Shown here one piece after another: positions 9,371-18,892 of a DNA stretch of 64,000 nt. The translations under genes and the position numbers were made by a program. Source of the stretch: Siminovitchia terrae (GTDB taxonomy: Bacteria > Bacillota > Bacilli > Bacillales > Bacillaceae_C). The notes below the pieces were generated by a model. That model saw nothing but the letters and a program-made list of their open reading frames with translations, was not told the origin of the DNA and did no database searches. The number at the start of each line of letters is the position of its first letter. Position 1 is the first letter of the stretch. The DNA is taken from NCBI RefSeq assembly GCF_003605405.2, contig NZ_QYTW02000025.1, positions 1-64,000 on the forward strand. Reading direction: 5' to 3'.

Positions 9371-9901
9371 TTAGTTTAGATATGTGAGGTAACGGTCGTA
9401 CCAAATATCGATGAATTCTGCAGAAAAAGGACCTTTGCGCTGTCTGATCCAGCGAACCAGTTTGTCAACATTTTTCTTTAAAATATGATCGATAACGTCC
9501 GGATATCCCATAAGTTTACGGTTCTGTTCATATTCATCTTCATCCAGAAGCGTAAATGTCATGTCCGGGAAGACTTTGACATCAAGGTCATAATCTATAT
9601 ACTTCAATGCCCCCTTGTCATAAACATAGGGAGAACCCAGATTACAATAATAATAAATGCCGTTATCTCTAATCATTGCGATAATATTGAACCAGAGATC
9701 CGCATGAAAATAACAAATGGCAGGTTCTCTCGTTATCCATGTTCTTCCGTCCGATTCTGTTACTGGTGTCCGGTCATTTCCCCCAATAATTAAGTGATTT
9801 GTAGCTTTCAGAACTTTTGTTTCTGCCCATATCCGGTGGATATTTCCATTATGTTTATAACTCTGTATTTGGATATTGGTTCCTTCCGTGGGTATGTCCA
9901 T
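9371..9901 (-). CDS. ntdP: Nucleoside tri-/diphosphate phosphatase NtdP (YgaC, DUF402)
   Basis: A 176-residue protein of the DUF402/YgaC family, which hydrolyses nucleoside tri- and diphosphates. Family hallmarks are the N-terminal [25 protein letters not shown] in the middle, and the acidic pair Y-I-D-Y-D-L-D-V that binds the metal. GGGGAG precedes the ATG closely. Length equals that of the B. subtilis protein. It lies upstream of ygaD in the same direction but is separated from it by a terminator. Confidence 0.9.
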   Translation of the reverse strand: MDIPTEGTNIQIQSYKHNGNIHRIWAETKVLKATNHLIIGGNDRTPVTESDGRTWITREPAICYFHADLWFNIIAMIRDNGIYYYCNLGSPYVYDKGALKYIDYDLDVKVFPDMTFTLLDEDEYEQNRKLMGYPDVIDHILKKNVDKLVRWIRQRKGPFSAEFIDIWYDRYLTYLN

Positions 9902-10102
9902 CGTCTCCCCTACTTTCTAAGAAAAGCAGAAGCGCCCCGATTTCAACTTGACTGATACCTGCTTTTAAAAAATGGCTGCAGTCCTTTTTAAAAGCCGGGC
10001 TGACTGCTATATTTCAAATGGTTTGTATATATAAAGAATTGATAATGTTTATTATAACGGTTCCGACACTTTTTTAAAACCGAAGCCCATCGCGAACGTG
10101 TT

Positions 10103-10147
10103 AAAAACAGGAGGCCGCTCTTTAAAGAAGAGCGGCCTCCTGTTTTT
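10103..10147. terminator. Strong bidirectional terminator downstream of sspE
   Basis: A 20-bp perfect stem (10103-10122 with 10128-10147) with a 5-nt loop, A-run on one side and T-run on the other. It follows the sspE stop codon on the minus strand. Confidence 0.85.
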
Positions 10148-10158
10148 TATATGTTCCG

Positions 10159-10365
10159 TTACTGATTACCGGATTGTCCGGCGTTTTGCCCTTTGCGAGC
10201 TTCGGCTTGCTGGTTTTTCTGTCTTACATGCTGTGCGTCTGTTTCACTAGCAAATTCGGTACCGAATTGGCCTTGTGCTCCTGCTGATTGGCCTTGAGCT
10301 GATTGAGCATTTTGCTGCCTTACTTTTTGTATGTTTGTTTCAGATTGGTTCTGCTTTTTAGCCAC
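10159..10365 (-). CDS. sspE: Gamma-type small acid-soluble spore protein SspE
   Basis: A 68-residue, Gln/Ala/Gly-rich gamma-type SASP, the spore amino-acid reserve degraded at germination. It contains the hallmark G-Q-F-G-T-E-F-A-S-E-T, which includes the Gpr protease cleavage context, followed by D-A-Q-H-V-R-Q-K-N-Q, and an earlier N-I-Q-K-V-R-Q-Q-N half repeat. The start is a GTG at 10365, with GGAGGTGA 5 nt upstream; the upstream ATG in the same frame lies before that ribosome site. It is probably transcribed by the forespore sigma factor G. Confidence 0.9.
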   Translation of the reverse strand: MAKKQNQSETNIQKVRQQNAQSAQGQSAGAQGQFGTEFASETDAQHVRQKNQQAEARKGQNAGQSGNQ

Positions 10366-10537
10366 AGTTCTCACCTCCACATAACTTAGAGTATCCAGAG
10401 ATGAAACTAGTTATCCAATCTTTTTTGAAATTATTTTTACTTACTTGTACTTGAAGTTGCGAGATGCTTTTAAACACATGAGCAGCACAGAAACAAGCAA
10501 AAGAAGAGGTTTAATTGGTGACTTTTGGAACTTCCCC

Positions 10538-11305
<768 letters not shown>

Positions 11306-11348
11306 TTATCTCTAACTTATTTTACATTGGAATCTGTCCCATGCAAAG

Positions 11349-12467
11349 TTACTGGGTCTGTTCCTTATAAGCCTGCCATATTTTTTGATGGGAAACCGGA
11401 AACGCAAACTCCTCCAGTTCTTCTTCCGTCACAAATCGCAGGCTTTCATGTTCGTCGATATTCCCACTTTTAAGCCTGGCTCTATGGGCATCAATTTTCC
11501 AAGTCAAATGCGTAAAGACATGCTGAACCTCTGTAAAAGCTTCATGTTCAATGACAGCATCGATGGAATATTCTGTGGATAAAAAGTCCTGCAAAATTTC
11601 CCAGCTATCAAGAAGTGGAACGACCTTCAAGTTTGGAAATTCCCATAAATTGGCCAAAAGTCCTTTTTCAGACCGTTTGTTGATCAAAATTTTTCCTTCT
11701 TCATTTTTCAAGACAACAGAAAGAAGATCTTCATGCCTTGTACTTTTCTTACGTGTTTTTACAGGCAATTCATCCTGAACACCTTTCGCAAAAGCCTCGC
11801 AATGCTCCCTGACAGGACACAACAAGCAAGCGGGAGATGTTGGGGTGCAAATTAAAGCTCCCAGTTCCATTAAAGCTTGATTAAAGTAAGACGGGTTATC
11901 GTGATACATTAATCCTTCCCCGGCCATTTCAAAAGTTTTTCTGGATGCCGGCTTGGCAATATCATCTGTGATCAACAATATCCTTGACAAGACCCTCATC
12001 ACATTTCCATCAACAGCAGGAATAGGCTTTCCATAAGCGATACTGAGTACTGCGCCTGCTGTATATGGTCCCACTCCTTTAAGCTTTGAAATCTCCTCTT
12101 TGGAATCAGGAACTTTTCCGCCATAATCTACCACGACTTCTTTGACCGCTGTATGCAAGTTACGGACTCGTGAGTAGTAGCCAAGCCCCTCCCAAATTTT
12201 TAAAATTTCCTCTTCGTCGGCATTCGCAAATGCTTCGATGGTTGGAAACTTTTCCAAAAAGCGGTTATAATATGGGATAACAGTATCAACTCTAGTTTGT
12301 TGCAACATGACTTCGGAAACCCACACTCTATATGGATCATTGTTTTTTCTCCACGGAAGGTCGCGCTGCTCCTCTTGAAACCAATGGACCAGGTCGATTT
12401 GAAATGCTTCTATATTTATTCGATCGATCTTATCTTGAATCTTTTGTTTCGTGCTGCTATTTTTCAC
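11349..12467 (-). CDS. mutY: A/G-specific adenine DNA glycosylase MutY
   Basis: A 372-residue base-excision repair enzyme that removes adenine mispaired with 8-oxoguanine. It has the helix-hairpin-helix motif L-K-G-V-G-P-Y-T-A-G, catalytic Asp in V-D-G-N-V-M-R-V, catalytic Glu in E-V-M-L-Q-Q-T, and the [4Fe-4S] loop with spacing C-x6-C-x2-C-x5-C (about residues 200-217). The C-terminal third is the NUDIX-like 8-oxoG recognition domain. Translation starts at a GTG (12467) after AAGGATGAG. It is divergent from yfhP, as in B. subtilis. Confidence 0.94.
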   Translation of the reverse strand: MKNSSTKQKIQDKIDRINIEAFQIDLVHWFQEEQRDLPWRKNNDPYRVWVSEVMLQQTRVDTVIPYYNRFLEKFPTIEAFANADEEEILKIWEGLGYYSRVRNLHTAVKEVVVDYGGKVPDSKEEISKLKGVGPYTAGAVLSIAYGKPIPAVDGNVMRVLSRILLITDDIAKPASRKTFEMAGEGLMYHDNPSYFNQALMELGALICTPTSPACLLCPVREHCEAFAKGVQDELPVKTRKKSTRHEDLLSVVLKNEEGKILINKRSEKGLLANLWEFPNLKVVPLLDSWEILQDFLSTEYSIDAVIEHEAFTEVQHVFTHLTWKIDAHRARLKSGNIDEHESLRFVTEEELEEFAFPVSHQKIWQAYKEQTQ

Positions 12468-12602
12468 AGGTTACTCATCCTTTTTAGCGGAAATAATTAG
12501 TAATAAGATTAATTCATATTTCATCTATCTATTGCAATTCATGCATAGGTAAAATATGATCAAAAGAGAAGGCAAGAATCCCTTCACAGAGGAGGATCCA
12601 GA

Positions 12603-13583
12603 TTGGACACAGCTACTCACGTAGTGATGGGATTTGCAATTGGCGGGCTGGCCACACTTGACCCAGTTGTGGCAGAAACTACTGTTAATACTCAGAGTGT
12701 GCTCGTTGCTGCAATCATCGGCTCGCAAATTCCTGATATCGACACATTTTTAAAACTCAAAAATAACGCCGTGTATATACGGAATCATAGGGGAATCACC
12801 CATTCCCTTCCAGCGGTATTACTTTGGTCAATTCTTGTTGCGTTTTTTGTTAATTTGATTTTTCCGGGATCAAGCTTGACCCATCTGTGGATTTGGTCGC
12901 TTGTTGCCGTTTCATTACATGTTTTCGTAGATATTTTCAACGCGTACGGAACCCAAGCACTTCGCCCGCTCTCTTCAAAATGGGTAGCTTTTGGAATGAT
13001 CAACACATTCGACCCATATATATTCGGCATCCATATAATAGGGATTGTCATTTGGTTGTTTGGAGGCAACCCTGGAGTTACTTTTCTTGTTATGTATGTG
13101 ATCATTGCACTTTATTATGTCCTTCGTTATATCATGCAGCAAATGGTGAAGTCAGCAGTACTAAAAACAGTTCCTGATGCAGACAAAATCATCATCGCTT
13201 CCACTATGTACTTCAATCAGTGGCGGATTGCCGTAACAACAAAGGACCATTTCTATGTAGGAAGGGCCTATAGAAGATCTGTAACCATCTTCGACAAGTT
13301 CAAGCGGATTCCGGTTCCCGATACGGATTTGATTCAGGCTGCCAAGAAAGATAAAAATATTTCCGCCTTTCTTTCCTTCTCACCAGTTTATCGTTGGGAG
13401 GTCAAGAAATATGATGACTACACCGAAGTTCGGTTTATTGATCTCAGATACCGCAGCAACGGACATTACCCATTTGTCGCCATCGTCAAGCTAACGGATG
13501 ATTTGGAGGTCATCACTTCATATACAGGCTGGGTATACAGTGAGGAAAAGTTAAGAAAAAAACTACGTGTTGCTACGGATTGA
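12603..13583 (+). CDS. yfhP: Membrane-bound metal-dependent hydrolase YfhP
   Basis: A 326-residue protein of the YdjM/DUF457 membrane-bound hydrolase family. It opens with D-T-A-T-H-V-V-M-G and contains G-S-Q-I-P-D-I-D-T and H-R-G-I-T-H-S, the His/Asp motifs that mark the family, followed by four transmembrane segments (to about residue 175) and a soluble C-terminal domain. The start is a TTG at 12603 with GAGGAGG about 7 nt upstream. In B. subtilis yfhP is also beside mutY, where it has been reported to act as a negative regulator of its neighbour. The substrate is unknown. Confidence 0.85.
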   Translation: MDTATHVVMGFAIGGLATLDPVVAETTVNTQSVLVAAIIGSQIPDIDTFLKLKNNAVYIRNHRGITHSLPAVLLWSILVAFFVNLIFPGSSLTHLWIWSLVAVSLHVFVDIFNAYGTQALRPLSSKWVAFGMINTFDPYIFGIHIIGIVIWLFGGNPGVTFLVMYVIIALYYVLRYIMQQMVKSAVLKTVPDADKIIIASTMYFNQWRIAVTTKDHFYVGRAYRRSVTIFDKFKRIPVPDTDLIQAAKKDKNISAFLSFSPVYRWEVKKYDDYTEVRFIDLRYRSNGHYPFVAIVKLTDDLEVITSYTGWVYSEEKLRKKLRVATD

Positions 13584-13641
13584 TTTATAAAGACAATGGC
13601 TCCTGTTCTTTGACCTCAGACCGAAAACGAGTTGGTCAGAC

Positions 13642-13680
13642 GAGGCTCCTTGCTAGGTTAGGACCTAGCAAGGGTGCCTC
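13642..13680 (+). other. Long hairpin in the yfhP-yfhJ interval
   Basis: The arms CCTTGCTAGGT and ACCTAGCAAGG form an 11-bp perfect stem with a TAGG loop, extended outward by GAGGC/GCCTC. No T-run follows, so it is not a simple terminator. The surrounding 13584-13850 holds no gene. It may be part of a long yfhP 3' untranslated region or a small RNA ending at 13887. Confidence 0.5.
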
Positions 13681-13850
13681 AAGAGGGTAAGGACAAGGAG
13701 TCTCATGCAAAGGTAACAAACACAGAAGAAGGTGTAGCCAGCTTTCAAAAATGACTCGCTAATCCTTAACGTCTTGCTTCGTTTGCATTTGCATATCCTG
13801 TCCATCAAAACTAACTTATCAATATTTATATAAAATGGAATGTTCTTTTT

Positions 13851-13887
13851 TACAGTGTTGAAAAATTTTTTTCAACACTGTTTTTTT
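13851..13887 (+). terminator. Plus-strand terminator downstream of yfhP
   Basis: The stem ACAGTGTTGAAAAA/TTTTTCAACACTGT is followed by seven T on the plus strand; on the minus strand A, not T, follows. It touches the 3' end of convergent yfhJ. Confidence 0.75.
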
Positions 13888-14155
13888 AATGGAGTATGTC
13901 TTCCTCGTCATTTAGCATATGAGCATATTTGGGGTTCAGCGCGGCAAAGTCATGCAATTTGTCCCCATATTGAGCCACCCATGTTCTAACAACTTTTTCA
14001 GCGACTGCTTTTCCTTGATACTCTCTCCCCGCCTTGGCATATGTCGTTTCGAAATCCTCCCATAACAATTCCACCCATGTCCTTGCTCTCCCATAGGATA
14101 ATTTGGAATTCTTTTCCATCAACAGACTGGTTAATCTTTCATAGTAATCATTCAT
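13886..14155 (-). CDS. yfhJ: WVELL-domain protein YfhJ
   Basis: An 89-residue soluble protein containing the R-T-W-V-E-L-L-W-E-D-F-E segment (about residues 25-36) that gives the WVELL/YfhJ family its name. Length and surroundings (next to sspK, near mutY-yfhP) match B. subtilis. AAAGGAGCGAG lies about 5 nt before the ATG. The function is unknown. Confidence 0.88.
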   Translation of the reverse strand: MNDYYERLTSLLMEKNSKLSYGRARTWVELLWEDFETTYAKAGREYQGKAVAEKVVRTWVAQYGDKLHDFAALNPKYAHMLNDEEDILH

Positions 14156-14247
14156 GAAACTCGCTCCTTTTTCCAGTCGTATTTTTCAAATCTCAAGTCA
14201 AAATAACAGTATGCGGCATTTTTCCGCATATATTGGAGGCGATGATA

Positions 14248-14418
14248 TTGCGCAACAAAGCAAAAGATTTCCCATATGGCAACAATCACAGGTTTGAGGG
14301 CGAGCCCCGTGCAAAACCCGAATTTGGATCAAAACGGGCCAACGGAACAATAAATACAGATCCACAAGGAAGAATGAGAGCGTCCGGCGCTAGGAAAGAT
14401 GAGCGACAACCATTATGA
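14248..14418 (+). CDS. sspK: Small acid-soluble spore protein K
   Basis: A 56-residue minor SASP of the SspK family, recognised by the patterns [17 protein letters not shown] and R-M-R-A-S-G. The best start is a TTG at 14248, giving M-R-N-K, with GGAGG 8 nt upstream; an earlier TTG at 14233 overlaps the ribosome site. A small perfect hairpin (ATGCGG/CCGCAT, 14211-14229) lies just before the ribosome site. It is likely a sigma-G gene, and its end overlaps the next small gene. Confidence 0.88.
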   Translation: MRNKAKDFPYGNNHRFEGEPRAKPEFGSKRANGTINTDPQGRMRASGARKDERQPL

Positions 14419-14596
14419 CGAGGGAGGCTGGACTTTGCAAAAAGATCAAAATTCTCATATGAACCGTAACCTTACACCATTTAACAAGGGCTGGTACCGT
14501 CCAAAACACGACGGATCCCAGGTAAACGGACAGACACAGCAGACTCAGGAGCAAATGATATTAGAGAAAGATGCCGTCAAACGATACAAACGGTGA
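14399..14596 (+). CDS. Small YpzG-like protein overlapping sspK
   Basis: A 65-residue hydrophilic protein starting 20 bp before the sspK stop codon in another frame, which suggests coupled translation. The segment [19 protein letters not shown] resembles the short Bacillus protein YpzG (R-P-K-H-x-x-S-Q-V-N-G-E-T). High Gln/Asn/Lys content and the overlap with sspK suggest a spore or late-sporulation role, but this is inference. Confidence 0.6.
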   Translation: MSDNHYDEGGWTLQKDQNSHMNRNLTPFNKGWYRPKHDGSQVNGQTQQTQEQMILEKDAVKRYKR

Positions 14597-14623
14597 CCTT
14601 TCAAAAATCTCCATAAAAACAAT

Positions 14624-14652
14624 CAGCACAGCGGCAATTGGATCGCTGTGCT
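14624..14652. terminator. Bidirectional terminator between the YpzG-like gene and yfhH
   Basis: The 9-bp stem AGCACAGCG/CGCTGTGCT is followed by CATTTTAT on the plus strand and by GATTGTTTTT on the minus strand. It serves convergent genes. Confidence 0.75.
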
Positions 14653-14656
14653 CATT

Positions 14657-14971
14657 TTATTTGAGTAATGAAATCGGCAGAGCTTCTTCTTTTCCCGAAC
14701 CTCCCAAACGATAGCCCCAAGCAAAAACACCATTCATGTAATCAATTTTAAAATAAGCGCCAGGGTCGCCTTCAATTGCGTATATTTCTCCAGACTTAAA
14801 TGCCTCTGGATTTAATAGATAGGCCTTGGCCATAACAGCTTTTCGTTCACAAACAGCAAACTCATTTACCATGCCCATTTGCTCAGCTTTACGGGCCTTT
14901 TCTGTCATAAGTGAAATTTCTTTTTTTAGTTCTTCTTCAGTCATTTGACTATATCTTTTTTCATTTTCCAT
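14657..14971 (-). CDS. yfhH: YfhH family protein (DUF1811)
   Basis: A 104-residue protein matching YfhH: an N-terminal helical segment beginning K-R-Y-S-Q-M-T, then R-K-A-V-M-A-K-A-Y-L-L-N-P-E, and a small beta domain ending G-V-F-A-W-G-Y-R..E-A-L-P-I-S-L-L. It sits 15 bp after recX in the same direction, as in B. subtilis, so the two are probably one transcript. Ribosome site GGGGTGGGAG. The function is unknown. Confidence 0.88.
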   Translation of the reverse strand: MENEKRYSQMTEEELKKEISLMTEKARKAEQMGMVNEFAVCERKAVMAKAYLLNPEAFKSGEIYAIEGDPGAYFKIDYMNGVFAWGYRLGGSGKEEALPISLLK

Positions 14972-14986
14972 TCTCCCACCCCATCC

Positions 14987-15790
14987 TTATTCATCTTCTG
15001 CTGCGTCATCATCTATAAATCGGTTGATCATGTCCATAGAGTATCCTTTACGGAACAGGGCCTGCTGCATCCGCCGCCTGTAATCGTAACCTGCATATTT
15101 ATTGTATCGACGTTTCATTTTTTCTGCTTCTTTCTTAAGAGTTTCCCATTCAAGCTCTTCGTCTATTTCATAATCGATTCCGCCCATCGCCGCCTGGATG
15201 ATTTCAGGCGGGAAGCCTTTAGTTGACAATGTATATTCCAACTTTTGCTTAAGCATTCGTTCAGAAAGCTTTTTGTTTTGAACTGCAAACTTATTGCCCA
15301 AATGGATTGCATCCACAATTTGCTTTTCTTTATTATATTCAGCCAATGCTTCATTTATCTTTCCTTCGGCAACCCCTTTACCTGCGAGCTCACGTTTAAG
15401 CACAAGCGGTCCTTTTTTTCCAGAGTTGGCATATGTCCGTACATAAGCTTTGGCAAACTCCAAGTCATCAATGTATTTTTGAGCGGCTAATTCATGTAAA
15501 ACAACATCAATAATGGAATCAGAATATTCTTTCCTTTGCAGGTGAGTCCTAATTTCAAGTGCCGACCGCATGCGATAAGACAGAAATTGTATGGCTAAAT
15601 GATAGGCCTTTCGGATTTCATCTTCATGCTGGACCTTGATTAAATCCTGCTCCACCAGTTCCTTACCCTTTGTAAGATGATATTTGATTAGAATATCTTC
15701 ATCTACAGCAAAAGCATAAACATGATCAAGAAAAATATTGTAACGGCTTTGATTTTTCTTCTGTACAGATATTTTTGTGATAACGGGCAT
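14987..15790 (-). CDS. recX: RecA regulator RecX
   Basis: A 267-residue RecX protein, modulator of RecA filaments in recombination and the SOS response. The tandem three-helix repeats are visible: L-S-Y-R-M-R-S-A-L-E-I-R-T-H-L, Y-I-D-D-L-E-F-A-K-A-Y-V-R and K-L-S-E-R-M-L-K-Q-K-L. GAGGGTGA lies 5 nt before the ATG at 15790, giving M-P-V-I-T-K-I; the open frame reaching 15817 lacks a ribosome site. It precedes yfhH, conserved Bacillus synteny. Confidence 0.92.
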   Translation of the reverse strand: MPVITKISVQKKNQSRYNIFLDHVYAFAVDEDILIKYHLTKGKELVEQDLIKVQHEDEIRKAYHLAIQFLSYRMRSALEIRTHLQRKEYSDSIIDVVLHELAAQKYIDDLEFAKAYVRTYANSGKKGPLVLKRELAGKGVAEGKINEALAEYNKEKQIVDAIHLGNKFAVQNKKLSERMLKQKLEYTLSTKGFPPEIIQAAMGGIDYEIDEELEWETLKKEAEKMKRRYNKYAGYDYRRRMQQALFRKGYSMDMINRFIDDDAAEDE

Positions 15791-15908
15791 ATTATTCACC
15801 CTCGTCCATATATTCATTTTTATTTTATCATAAACGGACCGATACGTGGCTGTATTAGATTGGCACCTAAAGGCAAAGATGTTATTAATTCCTTAGGAGG
15901 TGTCCAGA

Positions 15909-16031
15909 TTGAAGAAAAAGCAGGATTACAAATCAAGAACCAAGCTTTCGGCAACTCAGGAGGTGCTTTACCAACGGGAGTTCAAGCGTGCGGACCAGGC
16001 GGGCGGCTATACACAAAAAGGCCGAAGATAA
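15909..16031 (+). CDS. yfhE: Small YfhE-family protein
   Basis: A 40-residue basic protein missed by length-limited gene finding. It starts at a TTG (15909) with a perfect AGGAGG 8 nt upstream. The core T-Q-E-V-L-Y-Q-R-E-F-K-R-A-D-Q-A-G-G matches the YfhE family found upstream of recX in Bacillus, and yfhD follows, as in B. subtilis. The function is unknown; the family is probably sporulation-linked. Confidence 0.85.
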   Translation: MKKKQDYKSRTKLSATQEVLYQREFKRADQAGGYTQKGRR

Positions 16032-16116
16032 CTTTTTTTCATGAGTGAAAAAAATTGTGCAGCAAATAATATAAAGGCAGGCAAAGCTGCAAATGCTCAG
16101 AAAAAGGAGTTTGAAT

Positions 16117-16296
16117 ATGGGACGCTCACAAAATCAAAAAACCCGTGATAAAAACAAACAAAAGCTACCGCAAGTGCCAAAGCAATTAAAAAGTGACGGA
16201 CGTGATATCGAATTTTCCAGGGAACTTGCGGACCAGGAGGATCTAAAGGCATTGGCAAGATCTGAAGCTGCGGATAAAAGAGCTAAACAAAAGTAG
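16117..16296 (+). CDS. yfhD: Small YfhD-family protein
   Basis: A 59-residue highly charged protein with the family core R-D-K-N-K-Q-K-L-P-Q-V-P and E-F-S-R-E-L-A-D. AAGGAG lies 7 nt before the ATG at 16117 (M-G-R-S-Q-N-Q). It follows yfhE by 85 bp. Its stop codon lies inside the left arm of the terminator hairpin. The function is unknown. Confidence 0.85.
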   Translation: MGRSQNQKTRDKNKQKLPQVPKQLKSDGRDIEFSRELADQEDLKALARSEAADKRAKQK

Positions 16297-16321
16297 GATG
16301 GCTGCACGCCGTCCTACTTTT
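16289..16321 (+). terminator. Terminator of yfhD
   Basis: A 14-bp stem of AAAAGTAGGATGGC with GCCGTCCTACTTTT (one G-U pair, TGCAC loop) ending in T. The yfhD stop codon TAG is inside the stem. Confidence 0.8.
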
Positions 16322-16588
16322 ACTATTGTTCAACCCGAAGCCAAGTACCGCTCCTCCGATAAGGCCACATTGCTTCACTTTGTTCCGCTTATTCCCTATT
16401 GACAGCGCTTTTGAAATCAAGATACGCCTTCACTGGATTGACCGCTTACAGATTGCCCAAGTGCCGCTGACGTTAGGTAAGTCGCGTTCCGGGTCTGATG
16501 GTGCTACATCAGCGCTTATCACACCTAATTGGCCATATTCCGCTTTTCGGATGAGTTCGCACGTTCTATGAATGACTCGTTCGCTTTT

Positions 16589-17452
16589 TTACTCAATGCT
16601 CCTCCATAAATAGAATGACGCATAACTTAAATAGGGATGCCAATCTTTGCTGTATTTTTCCATTTCCTCATATGTAGGCTTTCTATCCAACTGATAAAGG
16701 TTTTTAATCGCATTTTGCAAGCCGATATCGGCCATGGGGAACAGATTCCTTCTCCCCAGCCCAAACAATAAGTAGCTCTGCGCAGTCCATGGGCCTATCC
16801 CTCTGATTTTCACCAGTTCCTTTATTACTTCTTCATCCGGCTTTTTCGCCAACTCTTCAAGGTTCAACTCTCCGCTGACAATCATCTTCGAAAGATCAAT
16901 TATATATTCTGCCTTCCGCTGGCTAAATCGCAGATTTCTCAAATCGGCGGTGCTTAATGCCGCAACTATTTCAGGCGTTGGAAAAAAAGCCACTCCCTCT
17001 TTTTCAAATCCAAATGTTTTCACAAATTGTTCTGTTAAAGAAACTGCAAAGGACATATTCACTTGCTGATGAATGATAGGTCTTATTAAAGCCGGATATA
17101 GTGAAAATTCCCGCACAATCGGCGTTCCAAAATGTTTTTCAAAGATATCATTCAATGCTGTTTTTGAAAAATGCTGGTGAACTTCAACAAGCGGAAGATC
17201 CCATTGAAAAACAGTAGAAATTTTGTCCATCACCTGCTGTCTTGTCTGAAGCTCGCTTCCTCTAACAATAAAAGCAGGCTGGTCCACTGTACCAACAGCT
17301 TGAATCTCGGCCACTTCCGGTTCCTCCTTATAAATCGGCACTCGGATAAGTCGTTTGGCCCTGTCGACTTTATTTAATGGATCTCTAGCCATCCTCTCCA
17401 AAGCAAGGTCAAAATGATATGGCCCCTCTATAACAGCTTCTTCCTCCCACAT
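16589..17452 (-). CDS. yfjP: DNA-3-methyladenine glycosylase, AlkA family (YfjP)
   Basis: A 287-residue base-excision glycosylase of the HhH-GPD superfamily that releases alkylated purines. The hairpin motif I-R-G-I-G-P-W-T-A-Q-S-Y is followed by the catalytic aspartate in F-P-M-A-D-I-G-L-Q. The N-terminal 110 residues form the AlkA-type beta domain (G-T-V-D-Q-P-A-F-I-V-R-G). No Fe-S cysteines are present, unlike MutY. AAGGGTGATGG precedes the ATG. It is monocistronic. Confidence 0.88.
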   Translation of the reverse strand: MWEEEAVIEGPYHFDLALERMARDPLNKVDRAKRLIRVPIYKEEPEVAEIQAVGTVDQPAFIVRGSELQTRQQVMDKISTVFQWDLPLVEVHQHFSKTALNDIFEKHFGTPIVREFSLYPALIRPIIHQQVNMSFAVSLTEQFVKTFGFEKEGVAFFPTPEIVAALSTADLRNLRFSQRKAEYIIDLSKMIVSGELNLEELAKKPDEEVIKELVKIRGIGPWTAQSYLLFGLGRRNLFPMADIGLQNAIKNLYQLDRKPTYEEMEKYSKDWHPYLSYASFYLWRSIE

Positions 17453-17568
17453 ACAACCATCACCCTTTATTTATGGTAAAAAACGGCTCCAATTGGAACT
17501 TTCCTCATTTTACACTTTACCCTCTCATTTGCAAAAAACTTTAAAAATACTGTATTAAAAAAAGCGGT

Positions 17569-17780
17569 ACTATCCGAAAAAAGAAAACTATCCAGTTTGA
17601 TCAGAATACTGGCCGAAAAAATGAAATACTATCCAGTTTGATCGGAATACTGGCCGAAAAAATGAAATACTATCCAGTTTGATCGGAATACTGGCCGAAA
17701 AAATGAAATACTATCCAGTTTGACCGGAATACTGTCCGAAAAAATGAAATACTATTCAAGATAAGAAAATACTGTCTAAA
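17569..17780 (+). repeat. Tandem repeat, four 41-bp units with degenerate flanks
   Basis: Units begin at 17587, 17628, 17669 and 17710 with ACTATCCAGTTTGATCGGAA and end GGCCGAAAAAATGAAAT. The motifs CCAG and CTGG in each unit can pair. Degenerate half units flank both sides. The rest of 17453-17931 contains no gene. Confidence 0.9.
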
Positions 17781-17874
17781 ACTTTGAAGTTGGTCCGCTA
17801 TTAGTGACCGTTTTAATTGGAAACCACATAAGTTGAGCATCTATCCTCATTAATCATGCAAGTTTTATTGGAAA

Positions 17875-17903
17875 CAACAAAGGACAGGCACTTAGCCCGT
17901 CCT
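17875..17903 (-). terminator. Terminator of pdaA
   Basis: On the minus strand GGACGGGC-TAAGT-GCCTGTCC forms an 8-bp stem with one G-U pair, followed by TTTGTTGTTT. Confidence 0.7.
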
Positions 17904-17931
17904 AACATCCACTCACCTTTTCTAGGCAGTC

Positions 17932-18729
17932 CTAGTGTGGAATAATTGGGTTTTTGATTTTCTCTCTCAAAATGTAATCATCCAAACTTTTGAACGTATA
18001 TCCATCTTTTTTTAAATCCTTGATCACTTTTTCCAATGCATCTGCATTGTCTTTTGATACGGAGTGAAGCAGTATGACTGCCCCGGGATGAACTTGGGCC
18101 ATGATATTGTCATAAGCATGTCTCCAGCCTTTTTGCTGATCTGTTTGCCAATCTTTGTAGGCAAGAGACCAAAGAACATGAATGTATCCCTGTTCCCTTG
18201 TAACCTTTAAGGTTCTTTCACTCAAAATGCCACGGGGCGGACGTAAATACTGCATTTCGGTCTGCCCCGTAAGGCCAGCAGTTTTTTCCTTTACCCTTTC
18301 CAATTCTTCCTGGATCTTTTCATCACTGATATTGGTCATGTCAGGGTGGCTCCATGAATGGTTCCCAATGATGTGGCCTTCTTTTACAATCCGCTTTGCC
18401 AGGTCCGGAGCACTGTCCAAATAGTGACCAGTCACAAAAAAAGCAGCTGGGACCTTTTCAGCTTTCAACACGTCCAACACTTTTTCCGTATAACCATTTT
18501 CATAACCGTTATCAAAGGTTAAATACAAAACCTTGTCCGTCGCATTACCTTTATAAAAAGCATCATACTTTCCCAGCAAATCATCATACGCTTCTCCGGC
18601 CTCCGCTTGCTTACCCTCGCTTCCTTTCTTAAATCCCCAATGAATCGCGTTATTTGATATGGACTTTGCAGCGTTCGCATGGAAAAAAAACAGGAAAAAC
18701 AGAGATGATAATAACAGCCATCGTTTCAT
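17932..18729 (-). CDS. pdaA: Peptidoglycan N-acetylmuramic acid deacetylase PdaA
   Basis: A 265-residue exported polysaccharide deacetylase (NodB fold) that makes muramic-delta-lactam in spore cortex. It has a signal peptide (residues 1-20, ending A-N-A-A) and a catalytic domain with T-F-D-N-G-Y-E-N-G-Y, where the usual second Asp of TFDDG is Asn, a hallmark of PdaA, then H-S-W-S-H-P-D as zinc-binding motif, R-P-P-R-G and a C-terminal L-L-H-S. AAAGGAGGATGAG precedes the ATG. Probably transcribed by sigma-G. It is needed for cortex recognition by germination enzymes in B. subtilis. Confidence 0.92.
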   Translation of the reverse strand: MKRWLLLSSLFFLFFFHANAAKSISNNAIHWGFKKGSEGKQAEAGEAYDDLLGKYDAFYKGNATDKVLYLTFDNGYENGYTEKVLDVLKAEKVPAAFFVTGHYLDSAPDLAKRIVKEGHIIGNHSWSHPDMTNISDEKIQEELERVKEKTAGLTGQTEMQYLRPPRGILSERTLKVTREQGYIHVLWSLAYKDWQTDQQKGWRHAYDNIMAQVHPGAVILLHSVSKDNADALEKVIKDLKKDGYTFKSLDDYILREKIKNPIIPH

Positions 18730-18863
18730 AAATGCTCATCCTCCTTTCACTCTTTTCCCTTAGATTTTTCCATTGCGGGATGATTCATCCGTGGTGGACT
18801 TTTCCAGTGGAAAACAAAGGATGGACGCATATTTCTAGTAAAATGAGCATGTGTTGAACATAA

Positions 18864-18892
18864 CAAAAAGGCCAGGCATTAGCCTGAGCCTT
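18864..18892 (-). terminator. Terminator of yfkD
   Basis: On the minus strand an imperfect hairpin centred on CAGGC-TAAT-GCCTG with outer AAGG/CCTT is followed by TTTTTG, at the yfkD stop codon. Confidence 0.6.

Noticed and set aside
16326-16571. 81-codon plus-strand frame between yfhD and yfjP
   Set aside because: No ribosome site and no resemblance to a known protein; the 267-bp gap shows no other feature.
17569-17780. The 41-bp array as a CRISPR
   Set aside because: The whole 41-bp unit repeats, with no unique spacers.
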